From positions 186,001-250,000 of the forward strand of contig JAHJOK010000075.1 in the NCBI GenBank assembly GCA_018820205.1: 64,000 nucleotides of DNA. Reading direction: 5' to 3'. Under the pieces are notes generated by a model. That model saw only the letters and a program-made list of their open reading frames with translations, searched no databases and had not been told where the DNA came from. Positions 45,231 through 54,102 of this stretch are shown piece after piece; the first letter of the stretch is position 1, and every line of letters begins with the position of its first letter. Both the position numbers and the translations under genes were made by a program. This DNA is from Alphaproteobacteria bacterium. Lineage in GTDB: Bacteria > Pseudomonadota > Alphaproteobacteria > Caulobacterales > Caulobacteraceae.

Positions 45231-45345
45231 TCATCTCTCGCGGGACTGTCGAAACAGACCCTCGCAGGAGTTGGCACCGTTCGGCTGGAAACCGATGGTT
45301 GCCCCGACGTCAAAGGGCCTATCCCTCGGTCGGTCTTGATGAGTG
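45228..45345 (-). ncRNA. SAM-I (S-box) riboswitch aptamer
   Basis: On the minus strand P1 arms CACTCATC (45345-45338) and GATGAGTG (45235-45228) enclose the S-box landmarks in order: ATCAAGA, CCGAGGGATAGGCCC, TTTGACG, GGGGCAACC, the P3 region, and GGTGCCAACTCC, followed by a P4 hairpin and GAGAGATGAG. This matches the SAM-I consensus (GAGGGA..GGCCC..TGA, GCAACC, GGTGC.AA.TCC). It lies 79 nt before metX and would repress metX-metB when SAM is abundant. Confidence 0.92.
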
Positions 45346-45596
45346 ACATTACGTTGCGGCTGCGAAGAGCGCCGGTCAAGAGAAAAAATCTACCTCAATG
45401 CATCGCGTCGCGAGGTCGGCTGTGACCAAAACGCCTCGCCAACGCCGCGAGACGCAAAAAAGATGCAAGAAAGCGGTTGACGGAGCCGGTTCATCCCGAC
45501 ACCCTGATTTCAACGATTTTCAACAAGGTTCCGCCCGTGTCCCGTCTCGGCCGCATCGCCGTTTCGACCTCCACCGCCGCCCTCTCGGCGCGTGGC

Positions 45597-45671
45597 ATGA
45601 CGCTCGCGACCCTCATTTCGACCACCACCGGCATGACCATCACCGGCCCCTCGCGGGCGGGAACAGGTTAG
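45597..45671 (+). CDS. thrL: Threonine-type attenuator leader peptide
   Basis: 24 codons from the ATG at 45597 to TAG at 45669-45671; a GTG at 45537 with AAGG 8 nt upstream could give a 44-aa form in the same frame. The peptide contains LISTTTGMTITG, with 8 Thr codons, 2 Ile and 2 Met, closely recalling E. coli ThrL (ISTTITTTITITTG). It is followed by an antiterminator/terminator pair and then by the aspartokinase-homoserine dehydrogenase gene, so ribosome stalling at Thr (and Ile/Met) codons would permit read-through. Confidence 0.8.
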   Translation: MTLATLISTTTGMTITGPSRAGTG

Positions 45672-45733
45672 CGCGGCGGTCGAAAGACAACCCAGCCAAC
45701 CCAGACCCGCCCGGCCCCGGCCAGGCGGGTTTT
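45655..45733 (+). terminator. Attenuator: alternative antiterminator and rho-independent terminator
   Basis: Terminator stem ACCCGCC (45705-45711) / GGCGGGT (45724-45730) is followed by TTTTCC. The segment GGGCGGG at 45655-45661, within the last leader codons, is complementary to CCCGCCC in the 5' arm of the terminator and can form the competing antiterminator. Further upstream, CCGCCCG near 45530-45537 can pair with the same GGGCGGG. Confidence 0.75.
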
Positions 45734-45788
45734 CCTTTGCCCGAACCCCAACCCCATCCAGATCACCACCTTCCAACGGACCCCTCCC

Positions 45789-47540
45789 ATGCCCCACTCC
45801 GCCGCCCAGCTCGCCGTCGTCGAAAAACCGCGCTCCGAGCCGGTCCCGCTCCCTGTTCAGGCCGCCGAGGTGGTGGTGCTGAAGTTCGGATCCTCGATCC
45901 TTCAGGACCATTCCTGCGCCCCCGCCGTGGCGTCCGAAATCTATGGCCACGTCCGCGCGGGTCGAAAGGTGATCGCGGTGGTTTCGGCCCTGGGCGGCCA
46001 CACCGACCGGCTGCTGGCCGAGGCGCGGGCACTGGGCCTGGACCACGAGAACGACCTGTTGCCCGCCTATGTGGCGCTGGGCGAAGAGAAGGCGGCGGCC
46101 CTGGTTGCCATCGCCTGCGACCGGATCGGGCTGGACGCCGCGGCATTGTCCGTACGCGAACTGGGCATCGTGGCCGATGGTCCGTCGGAGCACGCCCACC
46201 CGGTCTCGCTGCGCAGCGAGACCCTGTGGCAGGCGCTGGGCCGGCATCAGGTCGTGGTCGTGCCGGGCTTCGGCGCGGTCGGCGAACAAGGCCGGGTCGT
46301 GCTGCTGGGACGGGGCGGATCGGACCTGACGGCGGTGTTCCTGGCCGCCGAGATGGGCCTGAAACGGGTGCGGCTGGTAAAGGACGTCGATGGTCTGTAC
46401 GACCGCGATCCGGCGACGGCGTCCGGCAAGCCTCTGCGCTATCGTCGCGCCAGCTGGGATGATGCGCGTCGCAACGGCGGCGCCCTGGTTCAGCATGACG
46501 CGATCGACATGGGCCACGAGCGGTCGGTCGAGATCGAGATCGCCGCCCTGGGCCGCGCCGACTGCACGGTGATCGGCGACCACTCGGCGCCGCCGGGGCC
46601 GTCGGCGCCCGACGCCCCGCTGAAGGTGGCGATCGCGGGCTGCGGCGTGGTCGGCGGCGGCCTGTTGGCCCGACTGCAGAAGGACAGCCGGTTCCAGGTC
46701 GTGGGCGTGCTGGTGCGTGATCCGTCCAAGCCGCGCGACGTCGCGGCCTCGGCCGATCTGTTCACCGCCGACCGCGACGCCCTGCTGGACCTGAGGCCCG
46801 ACATCCTGCTGGAGGCCCTGTCGGAGGGCGGCGCCGGTCACGACCTGATCCGGGCGGCGCTGGAGCGCGGCATCGACGTCGCCAGCGCCAACAAGCAGGC
46901 CATCAGCCGCGATCCCGCCGGATTGGGTGACGCAGCCCGGGCGCACGGTTCGCAATTGGCCTATTCGGCGGCGGTCGGCGGGGGGGCTCCGATGATCGAG
47001 ACCCTGCGCGCGGCCCGGGCGGCCGGACCGGTGAAAGGGTTCGAGGCGGTGCTGAACGGGACGGTCAACTTCATGCTGACGCGGCTTCAAGCCGGCGCCG
47101 ATTTCGCCGACGCCTTGGCCGACGCGCGGGTCGCGGGTTTCGCCGAGGAAGATCCGTCTTCGGATCTGGAGGGTCGGGATTCGGCCGCCAAGGTGCGGCT
47201 GCTGGCCTTCGAGGCGTTCGGCAAGACGCCGGCCGAGGCCGACATCCCTTGCGCCGAGCTGTCGGAGACCTTCCAGCCCGCCGGGCCGGTGCGACAGATC
47301 GGGGCTTGCGTGCGGGACGGCGACGGGCTGAAGGCGTCGGTTTCGGTTGACGTGGGCCTCGACGACCCGTTTTTCCAGAGCCTGGACGGGGAGCGGAACG
47401 GTTTGAAGGTCTACGGCGAGGACGGGCGGGTGTGGTCGTGCAAAGGGCGCGGCGCGGGACGCTGGCCGACGACTGAGAGCGTGCTGGCGGACCTGGCCGA
47501 CATCGTGCGGGCGCGCCACGCGTCGCTGGGGCATCACTGA
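45789..47540 (+). CDS. thrA: Aspartokinase-homoserine dehydrogenase fusion lacking ACT domains
   Basis: 583 aa. Residues about 27-260 form an aspartokinase-like amino acid kinase domain (VVVLKFGSSILQD, VIAVVSALGGHTDRLL, VVVPGFGAVGEQGRVVLLGRGGSDLTAVFLAAEMGLKRVRLVKDVDGLYDRDP). Residues about 275-583 are homoserine dehydrogenase (LKVAIAGCGVVGGGLLARL, SANKQAISRDP, YSAAVGGGAPMIETLR, GFEAVLNGTVNFMLTRL, DLEGRDSAAKVRLLAFEAFG). Typical ThrA is about 820 aa with two ACT domains between; here the linker is only about 15 residues, so allosteric threonine inhibition by ACT domains is absent. The kinase start is KFGSS rather than KFGGS. Regulation seems to rest on the upstream attenuator. thrB follows 3 bp later. 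Confidence 0.9.
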   Translation: MPHSAAQLAVVEKPRSEPVPLPVQAAEVVVLKFGSSILQDHSCAPAVASEIYGHVRAGRKVIAVVSALGGHTDRLLAEARALGLDHENDLLPAYVALGEEKAAALVAIACDRIGLDAAALSVRELGIVADGPSEHAHPVSLRSETLWQALGRHQVVVVPGFGAVGEQGRVVLLGRGGSDLTAVFLAAEMGLKRVRLVKDVDGLYDRDPATASGKPLRYRRASWDDARRNGGALVQHDAIDMGHERSVEIEIAALGRADCTVIGDHSAPPGPSAPDAPLKVAIAGCGVVGGGLLARLQKDSRFQVVGVLVRDPSKPRDVAASADLFTADRDALLDLRPDILLEALSEGGAGHDLIRAALERGIDVASANKQAISRDPAGLGDAARAHGSQLAYSAAVGGGAPMIETLRAARAAGPVKGFEAVLNGTVNFMLTRLQAGADFADALADARVAGFAEEDPSSDLEGRDSAAKVRLLAFEAFGKTPAEADIPCAELSETFQPAGPVRQIGACVRDGDGLKASVSVDVGLDDPFFQSLDGERNGLKVYGEDGRVWSCKGRGAGRWPTTESVLADLADIVRARHASLGHH

Positions 47541-47543
47541 CCC

Positions 47544-48482
47544 TTGGCCGTCTTTACGCCGGTTACGGACGATCAGGCCCGGGCGTTCCTGGCGGACTAT
47601 CCGCTGGGGGCGTTCGCGTCGCTGCATCCCATCGCCGAGGGGGTTGAGAACACCAACTATCGGCTGGAGACGGAAGGCCAACGGCATGTCCTGACCCTGT
47701 TCGAGGCGCGAACGGATGAGGCGTCGCTGCCGTTCTGCCTGGGACTGACCGACCGTCTGGCGGGGCGGGGTTTTCCGGCGCCGAGGCCGGTGCGGGACCG
47801 GGACGGCGACTGGGTCGGGACGCTGAACGGCCGACCGGCGGCGGTGATCGAATGGCTATCGGGAGCATGGCTGCGGGAGCCCTCGGCGGAGGAGGTCCAG
47901 GCGGCCGGGGCCATGCTGGCGCGGCTGCATCTGGAGGCGGAAGGGTTCGCCGTCGAGCGGACCAATCCGGTGGGGCCATCCGTATGGCGGGCGTTGGCGG
48001 ATCGGTGCGACACGGCGGCTGTCGGCGAGGATCGGGAGATACTGGAAGGCGTGGAGGCGGCCCTGGCGGCGCTCGGCGATCCGTGGGCGGAGGATCTGCC
48101 GCGCGGGCCGATCCATGCCGACTATTTTCCAGACAATGTGCTGTTTGATAAAGGAAAAGTTTCCGGAGTCATCGACTTCTATTTCGGCTGCACCGACCTG
48201 CTGGCCTACGATCTGGCCATCGCCCTGAGCGCCTGGGGCTTCGACGCGGTGGGGATGCCGATCCCGGGGGCCGTCGAGGCCTTTCGGCGGGGCTATGAGG
48301 CGGTTCGCCCCCTGAGTTCCGCCGAGGCCGCCGCCCTGCCCAGGCTGGGACAGGCGGCGGCCATCCGCTTCACCCTGACCCGGCTGCACGACCGGATCTT
48401 CCACGACCCGACCAAGCTTGTGACGCCCAAGGATCCGGGGGCCTTCTTTAAGCGGGCGGCGTGGTGGAGGGAGACGGCCTAG
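47544..48482 (+). CDS. thrB: Homoserine kinase (aminoglycoside-phosphotransferase-like type)
   Basis: 312 aa from a TTG at 47544, 3 bp after thrA. APH-fold ThrB: MAVFTPVTDDQARAFLADYPLG, ENTNYRLETEGQRHVLTLFE, catalytic loop LPRGPIHADYFPDNVLFDKGKVSGVIDFYFGCTDLLAYDLAIAL (HxDxxxxN and the following Asp), and the tail RLHDRIFHDPTKLVTPKDP. It phosphorylates homoserine ahead of threonine synthase. Length and motifs match alphaproteobacterial ThrB. Confidence 0.94.
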   Translation: MAVFTPVTDDQARAFLADYPLGAFASLHPIAEGVENTNYRLETEGQRHVLTLFEARTDEASLPFCLGLTDRLAGRGFPAPRPVRDRDGDWVGTLNGRPAAVIEWLSGAWLREPSAEEVQAAGAMLARLHLEAEGFAVERTNPVGPSVWRALADRCDTAAVGEDREILEGVEAALAALGDPWAEDLPRGPIHADYFPDNVLFDKGKVSGVIDFYFGCTDLLAYDLAIALSAWGFDAVGMPIPGAVEAFRRGYEAVRPLSSAEAAALPRLGQAAAIRFTLTRLHDRIFHDPTKLVTPKDPGAFFKRAAWWRETA

Positions 48483-48488
48483 ATGCAC

Positions 48489-48638
48489 CGTCTCCTCCCT
48501 GTCGCGTAGCGATGGGAGGTGGCTCGAAGCGTAGCGAAGAGACGGAGGGGGTCTTCGTGCGGAAAGAACCCCTCCGTCTGCTCATGAAGAACTCGCATCC
48601 ACCTCCCCATTCGCCAAGCGGCGAACAGGGAGGAGACG
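48489..48638. repeat. 150-bp imperfect palindrome (MITE-like) between thrB and thrC
   Basis: Ends match over at least 14 bp (CGTCTCCTCCCTGT and its complement). The similarity continues with small gaps for about 65 bp per arm (GGGAGGTGG, GACGGAGGGG blocks), meeting at GTCTTC...GAAAGAAC. It occupies almost the whole gap between the convergent thrB and thrC and can fold as a long hairpin, serving as a two-way terminator. Confidence 0.8.
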
Positions 48639-48641
48639 TGA

Positions 48642-50045
48642 TCAGCCCCCAAACCCCCGGACCGCCGCCAGCGCCGCGTCGGCGTCTGCATCGATCACTT
48701 CGAACCGTTCCGCCCGGTCGCCCAGGTCGCGGATGACTTTCGGCGGGTCGGGGTCGAAGCCGAGGACGGGGGCGACGTCCTTGCCGAACTTGGCGGGGTG
48801 TGCGGTGGACAGGGCGATGACGGGGCCAAGCGAACGGTCGACGCCGCGCGCGGCCGACAGGGCGACGGCGGTGTGGGGGCAGACGACCTGGCCCCAGGCC
48901 GCATGGGCGTGGCCGATCTGGTCGCGGGTGGTCGGCTCGTCCACGGAGACGGCGGAGACCTCGGCGCGGATGGCGGCGAGGAAGGCGGGGGGCATTGTCA
49001 CCGAGCCCTCGGCCGCAAAGGTCTGGAACAGGGCGGCCGTCGCGGCGGCGTCACGGCGCGAAGCCTCGAACACCAGTCGTTCGAAATTGGACGGGGCCTG
49101 GACGTCCATGCTGACGCTGGCGGTCTCGACGGCGGCCTTGCGCGCATAGAGGCCGTGATTGATGGCGCGGGCCAGGGCGTCGTTCCGGTTCACGGCGGCG
49201 ACGAACCCGGCGACGGGCAGGCCCATCTTCCGGGCCGCGACACCGGCGAAGGCGTCGCCGAAATTGCCGGTCGGGACGACGAAGACGGGGGCGCGGCTCT
49301 CGCCCATCGCGGCCAGTTGCGACACGGCGGAAACGTAATAGGGGATCTGGCCCGCCAGCCGCGCCCAGTTGATCGAATTGACGGAGCTGAACCGGCCGTG
49401 GGCGCGCAGGGTCTCGTCGGACAGCAGGCCCTTCACCAGCCGCTGGCAGTCGTCGAAATCGCCCCGGACGGCGAGGTTCAGGACGTTGTCGGCATCGACC
49501 GTGGTCATCTGGCGGCGCTGGACGGCCGAGACCCGCTCGTGCGGGTGCAGCACGATCAGGCGGATGCGGTCGGTGTTGGCGAAGGCGGCGACGGCGGCGG
49601 CGCCGGTGTCGCCGCTGGTCGCCGTGACCAGGGTCAGGTTCTCGCCCGAGGCGGCCAGCGCCTCCGACGCCAGGGCGGCGGCCAGTTGCATGGCCAGGTC
49701 CTTGAAGGCCGCTGTCGGGCCGTGAAACAACTCCAGCATATAGAGGTCGTCCTCCAGCCGGCGCAGGGGCGTGACCTCTGGCGGGATGAAGCCGGCGGTC
49801 AGACGATCTAGTGCGCGCTTCAGCGCGCCGGCCGGCAGGGCGTCGCCGATGAAGGGCGACATCGCGTCGACCGCCATGGCCGAATAGCCGCGTCCCGGGG
49901 CCCAGGCTTGGGGCTCAAGCGTCGGCCAGGCCCCCGGCATGTAGAGGCCGCCGTCCGGGGCCATGCCGCGCAGCAGGGCCTCGGCGAAGTCGGTCGGCGC
50001 CGTGTCGCCTCGCGTCGAGATGTAGCCGTCGGGGGAGAAGGTCAT
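48642..50045 (-). CDS. thrC: Threonine synthase
   Basis: 467 aa. Long-type ThrC: YISTRGDTAPTDFAEALLRGMAPDGGLYMP, ELFHGPTAAFKDLAMQLAAA (PLP lysine in AFKD), TLVTATSGDTGAAAVAAFA, LHPHERVSAVQRRQMTTVDADNVLNLAVRGDFDDCQRLVK, VVPTGNFGDAFAGVAARKMGLPV and NVARND-like NRNDAL. It converts O-phosphohomoserine to threonine. It faces thrB convergently, so the thr genes are on two transcripts. Confidence 0.96.
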   Translation of the reverse strand: MTFSPDGYISTRGDTAPTDFAEALLRGMAPDGGLYMPGAWPTLEPQAWAPGRGYSAMAVDAMSPFIGDALPAGALKRALDRLTAGFIPPEVTPLRRLEDDLYMLELFHGPTAAFKDLAMQLAAALASEALAASGENLTLVTATSGDTGAAAVAAFANTDRIRLIVLHPHERVSAVQRRQMTTVDADNVLNLAVRGDFDDCQRLVKGLLSDETLRAHGRFSSVNSINWARLAGQIPYYVSAVSQLAAMGESRAPVFVVPTGNFGDAFAGVAARKMGLPVAGFVAAVNRNDALARAINHGLYARKAAVETASVSMDVQAPSNFERLVFEASRRDAAATAALFQTFAAEGSVTMPPAFLAAIRAEVSAVSVDEPTTRDQIGHAHAAWGQVVCPHTAVALSAARGVDRSLGPVIALSTAHPAKFGKDVAPVLGFDPDPPKVIRDLGDRAERFEVIDADADAALAAVRGFGG

Positions 50046-50115
50046 GGTCGGTCTGACTGAGCGTAGCTGTGGGCCTTGGCGAAGAGAAAAACACCGTCCG
50101 ACCCGTCCGACCCGT

Positions 50116-50170
50116 TCGCATCGACCGGATGCGACCAGACCCTTGGGGCGAGGGTGTCCCCCCTATTATA
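50116..50170 (-). promoter_or_regulatory. thrC promoter -10 and 5'-UTR hairpin
   Basis: On the minus strand TATAAT (50170-50165) is a perfect -10, about 120 bp before the thrC start; no good -35 is seen. The transcript would carry the hairpin TCGCATC-CGGTC-GATGCGA (50134-50116) and then the directly repeated GGGTCGGAC. No leader peptide was found. Confidence 0.35.
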
Positions 50171-50264
50171 GTGCAGCGCCGAGGCGTGGTTGATAGAAAG
50201 TCTGATCGGCGCTGACGATTTTGCTCGGGGTGCGCGCGTTGCGGGTTGGTGCTAGCGGACAATC

Positions 50265-51182
50265 GTGACCCAGCCGAAGCCAACGCCCCGCCTGACCCAC
50301 CTCCAGTCGCTGGAGGCCGAGAGCCTGCACATCCTGCGCGAGGTGGCGGCCGAGGTCGAACGTCCGGTGATGCTGTATTCGATCGGCAAGGATTCGGCCG
50401 TGATGCTGCATCTGGCCCGGAAGGCGTTCTGGCCGGCGCCGTTGCCGTTCCCGCTGATGCATGTCGATACAACGTGGAAGTTCAGGGAGATGTATGCGCT
50501 GCGCGATCAGGTCGCCGCCTCGCCCGACGTCGATCTGAAGATATGGATCAACGAGGACGCGCGGTCGCGCGATATCAACCCGTTCGACCATGGCTCGCTG
50601 CATACCGACCTGTGGAAGACCGAGGGGCTGAAACAGGCGCTGGACCATCACGGCTTCCAGGCCGCGTTCGGCGGCGCGAGGCGCGATGAAGAGAAGTCGC
50701 GGGCCAAGGAACGGGTGTTCTCGTTCCGCTCGGCCGGGCACCGGTGGGATCCCAAGACCCAGCGGCCCGAGCTGTGGAACCTGTACAATACGCGGATCGG
50801 AGCGGGGGAGAGCATCCGGGTCTTTCCGATCTCGAACTGGACCGAGCTGGATGTGTGGCAATACATCGAGCAGGAGGGGATCGCCGTCGTGCCCCTGTAT
50901 TTCGCCCAGCCGAGGCCGGTGGTCGAACGCGACGGGGCGTTGATCCTGGTCGACGACGCGCGGATGCGGCTGGCGCCCGGCGAGACCCCGACGGTGCGAT
51001 CGGTGCGGTTCAGGACGCTGGGCTGCTATCCGCTGACCGGGGCTGTCGAGAGCGAGGCGACGTCGGTGGCCGATATCATCGCCGAGATGAAGGCCTCGAC
51101 GACCTCCGAACGTCAGGGACGGGTGATCGATCACGACCAGACCGCCTCGATGGAGAAGAAGAAGGCGGAGGGCTATTTCTGA
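50265..51182 (+). CDS. cysD: Sulfate adenylyltransferase subunit 2
   Basis: 305 aa from a GTG at 50265. PAPS-reductase/ATP-sulfurylase small-subunit fold: [21 protein letters not shown], the PP-loop [81 protein letters not shown] and [26 protein letters not shown] at the C-terminus. It activates sulfate to APS with CysN. The start of cysNC overlaps its stop (TGATG). Confidence 0.97.
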   Translation: MTQPKPTPRLTHLQSLEAESLHILREVAAEVERPVMLYSIGKDSAVMLHLARKAFWPAPLPFPLMHVDTTWKFREMYALRDQVAASPDVDLKIWINEDARSRDINPFDHGSLHTDLWKTEGLKQALDHHGFQAAFGGARRDEEKSRAKERVFSFRSAGHRWDPKTQRPELWNLYNTRIGAGESIRVFPISNWTELDVWQYIEQEGIAVVPLYFAQPRPVVERDGALILVDDARMRLAPGETPTVRSVRFRTLGCYPLTGAVESEATSVADIIAEMKASTTSERQGRVIDHDQTASMEKKKAEGYF

Positions 51183-53020
51183 TGGCCGCCGTGACGGAGA
51201 AATCCCTGCTGCGGTTCATCACCTGCGGGTCGGTGGACGACGGCAAATCGACCCTGATCGGGCGGCTGCTGTACGACACCAGGACCATACTGGATGATCA
51301 GATGATCGCGCTGGAGGCGGATTCCAGACGAGTCGGCACGCAAGGGGAGGGCATCGATTTCGCCCTGCTGGTCGACGGTCTGGCGGCCGAGCGTGAACAG
51401 GGCATCACCATCGACGTGGCCTATCGATTCTTCGCCACCGAACAGCGGAAATTCATCGTTGCCGACACGCCGGGGCACGAGCAGTACACGCGCAACATGG
51501 TCACCGGCGCCTCGACCGCCGACGCGGCCGTGATCCTGATCGACGCGCGCAAGGGCGTGCTGGTCCAGACCCGGCGGCATTCCTATCTCGTCGCCCTGCT
51601 GGGCATCCGGAAGGTCGTGCTGGCGGTCAACAAGATGGATCTGGTCGGCTGGGACGCGGACCTGTTCGCCGAGATCGTGGCCGACTATCGCGCCTTCGCC
51701 GACAGCATCGGGCTGGACGACGTGACGCCTATCGCCCTGTCGGGACTGACAGGCCAGGGCGTGGTCGCCCCGGCGCCCGCGCCCTTCACCGGGCCGACGC
51801 TGCTGCAGTGGCTGGAGGCGGTCGAGGTCGATGCGGACGCCGACGGGCCGTTCCGCATGCCGGTGCAGTGGGTCAATCGTCCGAACCCGGACTTTCGCGG
51901 TTTCGCCGGGCTGGTCGCGGCCGGGACGGCGCGTCCGGGCGATCGGGTGCGCGTCCTGCCGTCGGGGCGCGAGAGCCGGATCGACCGGATCGTGGCCATG
52001 CCCGACGACCTGACCGAAGCGGCGGCCGGACGATCGGTCACCCTGACCCTGACCGACGAGATCGACATCTCGCGCGGCGACGTGATCGTGGCGGCGGATG
52101 CGCCCGCCGAGGTGGCGGACCAGTTCGAGGCGACAATCGTCTGGATGGACGAGGAGACCCTGTCGCCCGGACGGTCCTATCTGTTGAAGATCGGGGCGCG
52201 GACGGCGACGGCCCAGGTCACGGCGATCCGGCACCAGGTCAACGTCAACACCCTGGAGAAGCTGGCCGCCAGGCGGCTGGAGCTGAACGACATCGCGGTG
52301 TGCAACATCTCGCTGGACCGGCAGATCGCGTTCGAACCCTATGCCGTCAATCGCGACCTGGGCGGGTTCATCCTGATCGATCGGATCACCAACCGCACGG
52401 TGGGGGCGGGGATGATCCATTTCGCCTTGCGCCGGGCCGAGAACATCCACTGGCAGGCGATCGACGTGGACCGCGCGGCGCGGGCGGCGATGAAGGGCCA
52501 GAAGGGGGCCGTGGTCTGGCTGACCGGACTGTCCGGGGCCGGAAAGTCGACCATCGCCAACCTGGTCGACAAGCGTCTGCACGCCCTGGGACGCCACACC
52601 TATCTGCTCGATGGCGACAACGTCCGCCACGGACTGAACCGCGACCTGGGATTCACCGAGGAGGACCGGGTCGAGAACATCCGCCGGGTCGCCGAGGTGG
52701 CGCGGCTGATGGCCGACGCGGGCCTGATCGTCATCACCGCCTTCATCTCTCCGTTCCGGGCCGAGCGGCGGATGGCGCGGGAGATGATGGCCGATGGCGA
52801 GTTCGTCGAGGTGTTCGTCGATGCGCCCCTGGCCCTGGCCGAGGCGCGCGACGTCAAGGGGCTGTACGCCAAGGCGCGGGCCGGGGCGCTGAAGAATTTC
52901 ACCGGGGTGGACAGTCCCTATGAGGCGCCCGAACTGGCTGAAATCCACATCGACGCCACGTCCGTCAGCGCGGTCGAGGCGGCCGAGACGATCGTGCGGC
53001 GGCTGGGGCTGGCGGACTGA
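51182..53020 (+). CDS. cysN: Bifunctional sulfate adenylyltransferase subunit 1 / adenylylsulfate kinase
   Basis: 612 aa from the ATG at 51182. Residues 1 to about 430 are CysN, an EF-Tu-like GTPase ([55 protein letters not shown]). Residues about 435-612 are CysC APS kinase ([98 protein letters not shown]). The fusion (NodQ type) is usual in alphaproteobacteria. It forms the CysDN complex and can make PAPS from APS. Confidence 0.97.
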   Translation: MAAVTEKSLLRFITCGSVDDGKSTLIGRLLYDTRTILDDQMIALEADSRRVGTQGEGIDFALLVDGLAAEREQGITIDVAYRFFATEQRKFIVADTPGHEQYTRNMVTGASTADAAVILIDARKGVLVQTRRHSYLVALLGIRKVVLAVNKMDLVGWDADLFAEIVADYRAFADSIGLDDVTPIALSGLTGQGVVAPAPAPFTGPTLLQWLEAVEVDADADGPFRMPVQWVNRPNPDFRGFAGLVAAGTARPGDRVRVLPSGRESRIDRIVAMPDDLTEAAAGRSVTLTLTDEIDISRGDVIVAADAPAEVADQFEATIVWMDEETLSPGRSYLLKIGARTATAQVTAIRHQVNVNTLEKLAARRLELNDIAVCNISLDRQIAFEPYAVNRDLGGFILIDRITNRTVGAGMIHFALRRAENIHWQAIDVDRAARAAMKGQKGAVVWLTGLSGAGKSTIANLVDKRLHALGRHTYLLDGDNVRHGLNRDLGFTEEDRVENIRRVAEVARLMADAGLIVITAFISPFRAERRMAREMMADGEFVEVFVDAPLALAEARDVKGLYAKARAGALKNFTGVDSPYEAPELAEIHIDATSVSAVEAAETIVRRLGLAD

Positions 53021-53050
53021 CCCGCCTTCAGGAAATCTGAAGGGACGCCT

Positions 53051-53980
53051 CTAGAGCGGGTCCATGTTGTTGTCGTGATCCACGGCCTGTCGCTTCAGCC
53101 AGGCGATGAAGGCCAGGGCGCTGGCCGAGGCGGGTCGGTCGCGCGGCATGACGACGTGATAGGCGAACCCGACCGCCTCGGACCCGTCGGCGAAAGGGGC
53201 GACCAGACGGCCCGAACTGAGGTCGGCCTGGGCCAGGGTGCGTTTGGCCAGGGCGACCCCGCGCCCGGCGATGGCCGCCTCGATCAACAGACTGGACTGG
53301 TTGTAGCGCGAGCCCCGGCGAGGGTCAGGATGGCGGACCTTCCGCGCCTTCAGCCACATGGCCCAGTCGGGGCGGCTGGGGTCGGTGTCGGCGGTGACGT
53401 CGTGCAGCAGGGTGTGGTGGACCAGGTCAGCCGGCGAGGCGATCGGATGAGGGCCGGCCATCAGGCGCGGGGCGCAGACCGGCAGGACGGTCTCGGTCAT
53501 CAACAGCTGCGAGACATGGCCGCCATAGCCGCCGGGACCATAGCGTACGGCCAGGTCGGCGGCGCCCTCGGTCAGGTCGACCGGCTCCATGTCGGCGGAA
53601 ATCCAGACCTCGATCTCCGGATGGGCGGCGTGGAAATCGTCCATGCGGGGCATCAGCCATTTGGCCGCGAACGAGGGGGCGACGCTGACCGAAATCTGGC
53701 GCCGCCGCGGCGGTTCGCGCAGCAGGGCCGAGGCGTCCATCAGCCGTTCGAACCCCTCGCGCAGCAGGGGGGCGGCGGCGCGGCCCAGGTCGGTGATCTG
53801 CAGCCCTTTGGCCTCGCGCTTGAACAGGGGGCCGCCGACGGTGTCCTCCAGCAGGCGGATCTGCTGGCTGACGGCGCCCGGGGTGACCGACAGCTCGTCC
53901 GCCGCACGGGTGAAGTTCAGATGCCGGGCCGCGCTTTCGAAGGCGCGGAGGGCGTTGAGCGGGAGGAGGGGACGGGCCAT
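53051..53980 (-). CDS. LysR-family regulator, GcvA-like
   Basis: 309 aa from the ATG at 53980 (MARPLLPLNALRAFESAARHLNFTRAADELSVTPGAVSQQIRLLEDTVGGPLFKREAKGLQITDLGRAAAPLL), an N-terminal winged HTH of the GcvA type. The effector-binding domain follows (ISVSVAPSFAAKWLMPRMDDFHAAHPEIEVWISADMEPVDLTEGAADLAVRYGPGGYGG). It lies between cysNC and the divergent cysG operon, so it may regulate sulfur genes, but GcvA-like LysRs also control unrelated targets. It is not CysB-like. Confidence 0.9.
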   Translation of the reverse strand: MARPLLPLNALRAFESAARHLNFTRAADELSVTPGAVSQQIRLLEDTVGGPLFKREAKGLQITDLGRAAAPLLREGFERLMDASALLREPPRRRQISVSVAPSFAAKWLMPRMDDFHAAHPEIEVWISADMEPVDLTEGAADLAVRYGPGGYGGHVSQLLMTETVLPVCAPRLMAGPHPIASPADLVHHTLLHDVTADTDPSRPDWAMWLKARKVRHPDPRRGSRYNQSSLLIEAAIAGRGVALAKRTLAQADLSSGRLVAPFADGSEAVGFAYHVVMPRDRPASASALAFIAWLKRQAVDHDNNMDPL

Positions 53981-54102
53981 GACCCTAGAAATCCTAAAGG
54001 CGCGCAAAAGACAATCTGGTTTGTGAAGGCGGTCGGAGCGGGTCGATAGTCGGGGGACGCCGTGACGGCCGGACCGCCGTCTCGGCGCGGAGCCCGAACC
54101 CC

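Noticed and set aside
45477-45671. A 64-aa protein starting at the TTG at 45477
   Set aside because: That TTGACGG fits a -35 element better than a start codon; the shorter leader from 45597 (or 45537) explains the Thr-rich part and the attenuator.
45510-47687. Long open frame (725 codons) antisense to thrA
   Set aside because: Mirror of the sense codon bias, no family resemblance, and it runs across the attenuator and terminator.
51173-52948. 591-codon frame antisense to cysNC
   Set aside because: Antisense shadow of a clear CysNC protein.
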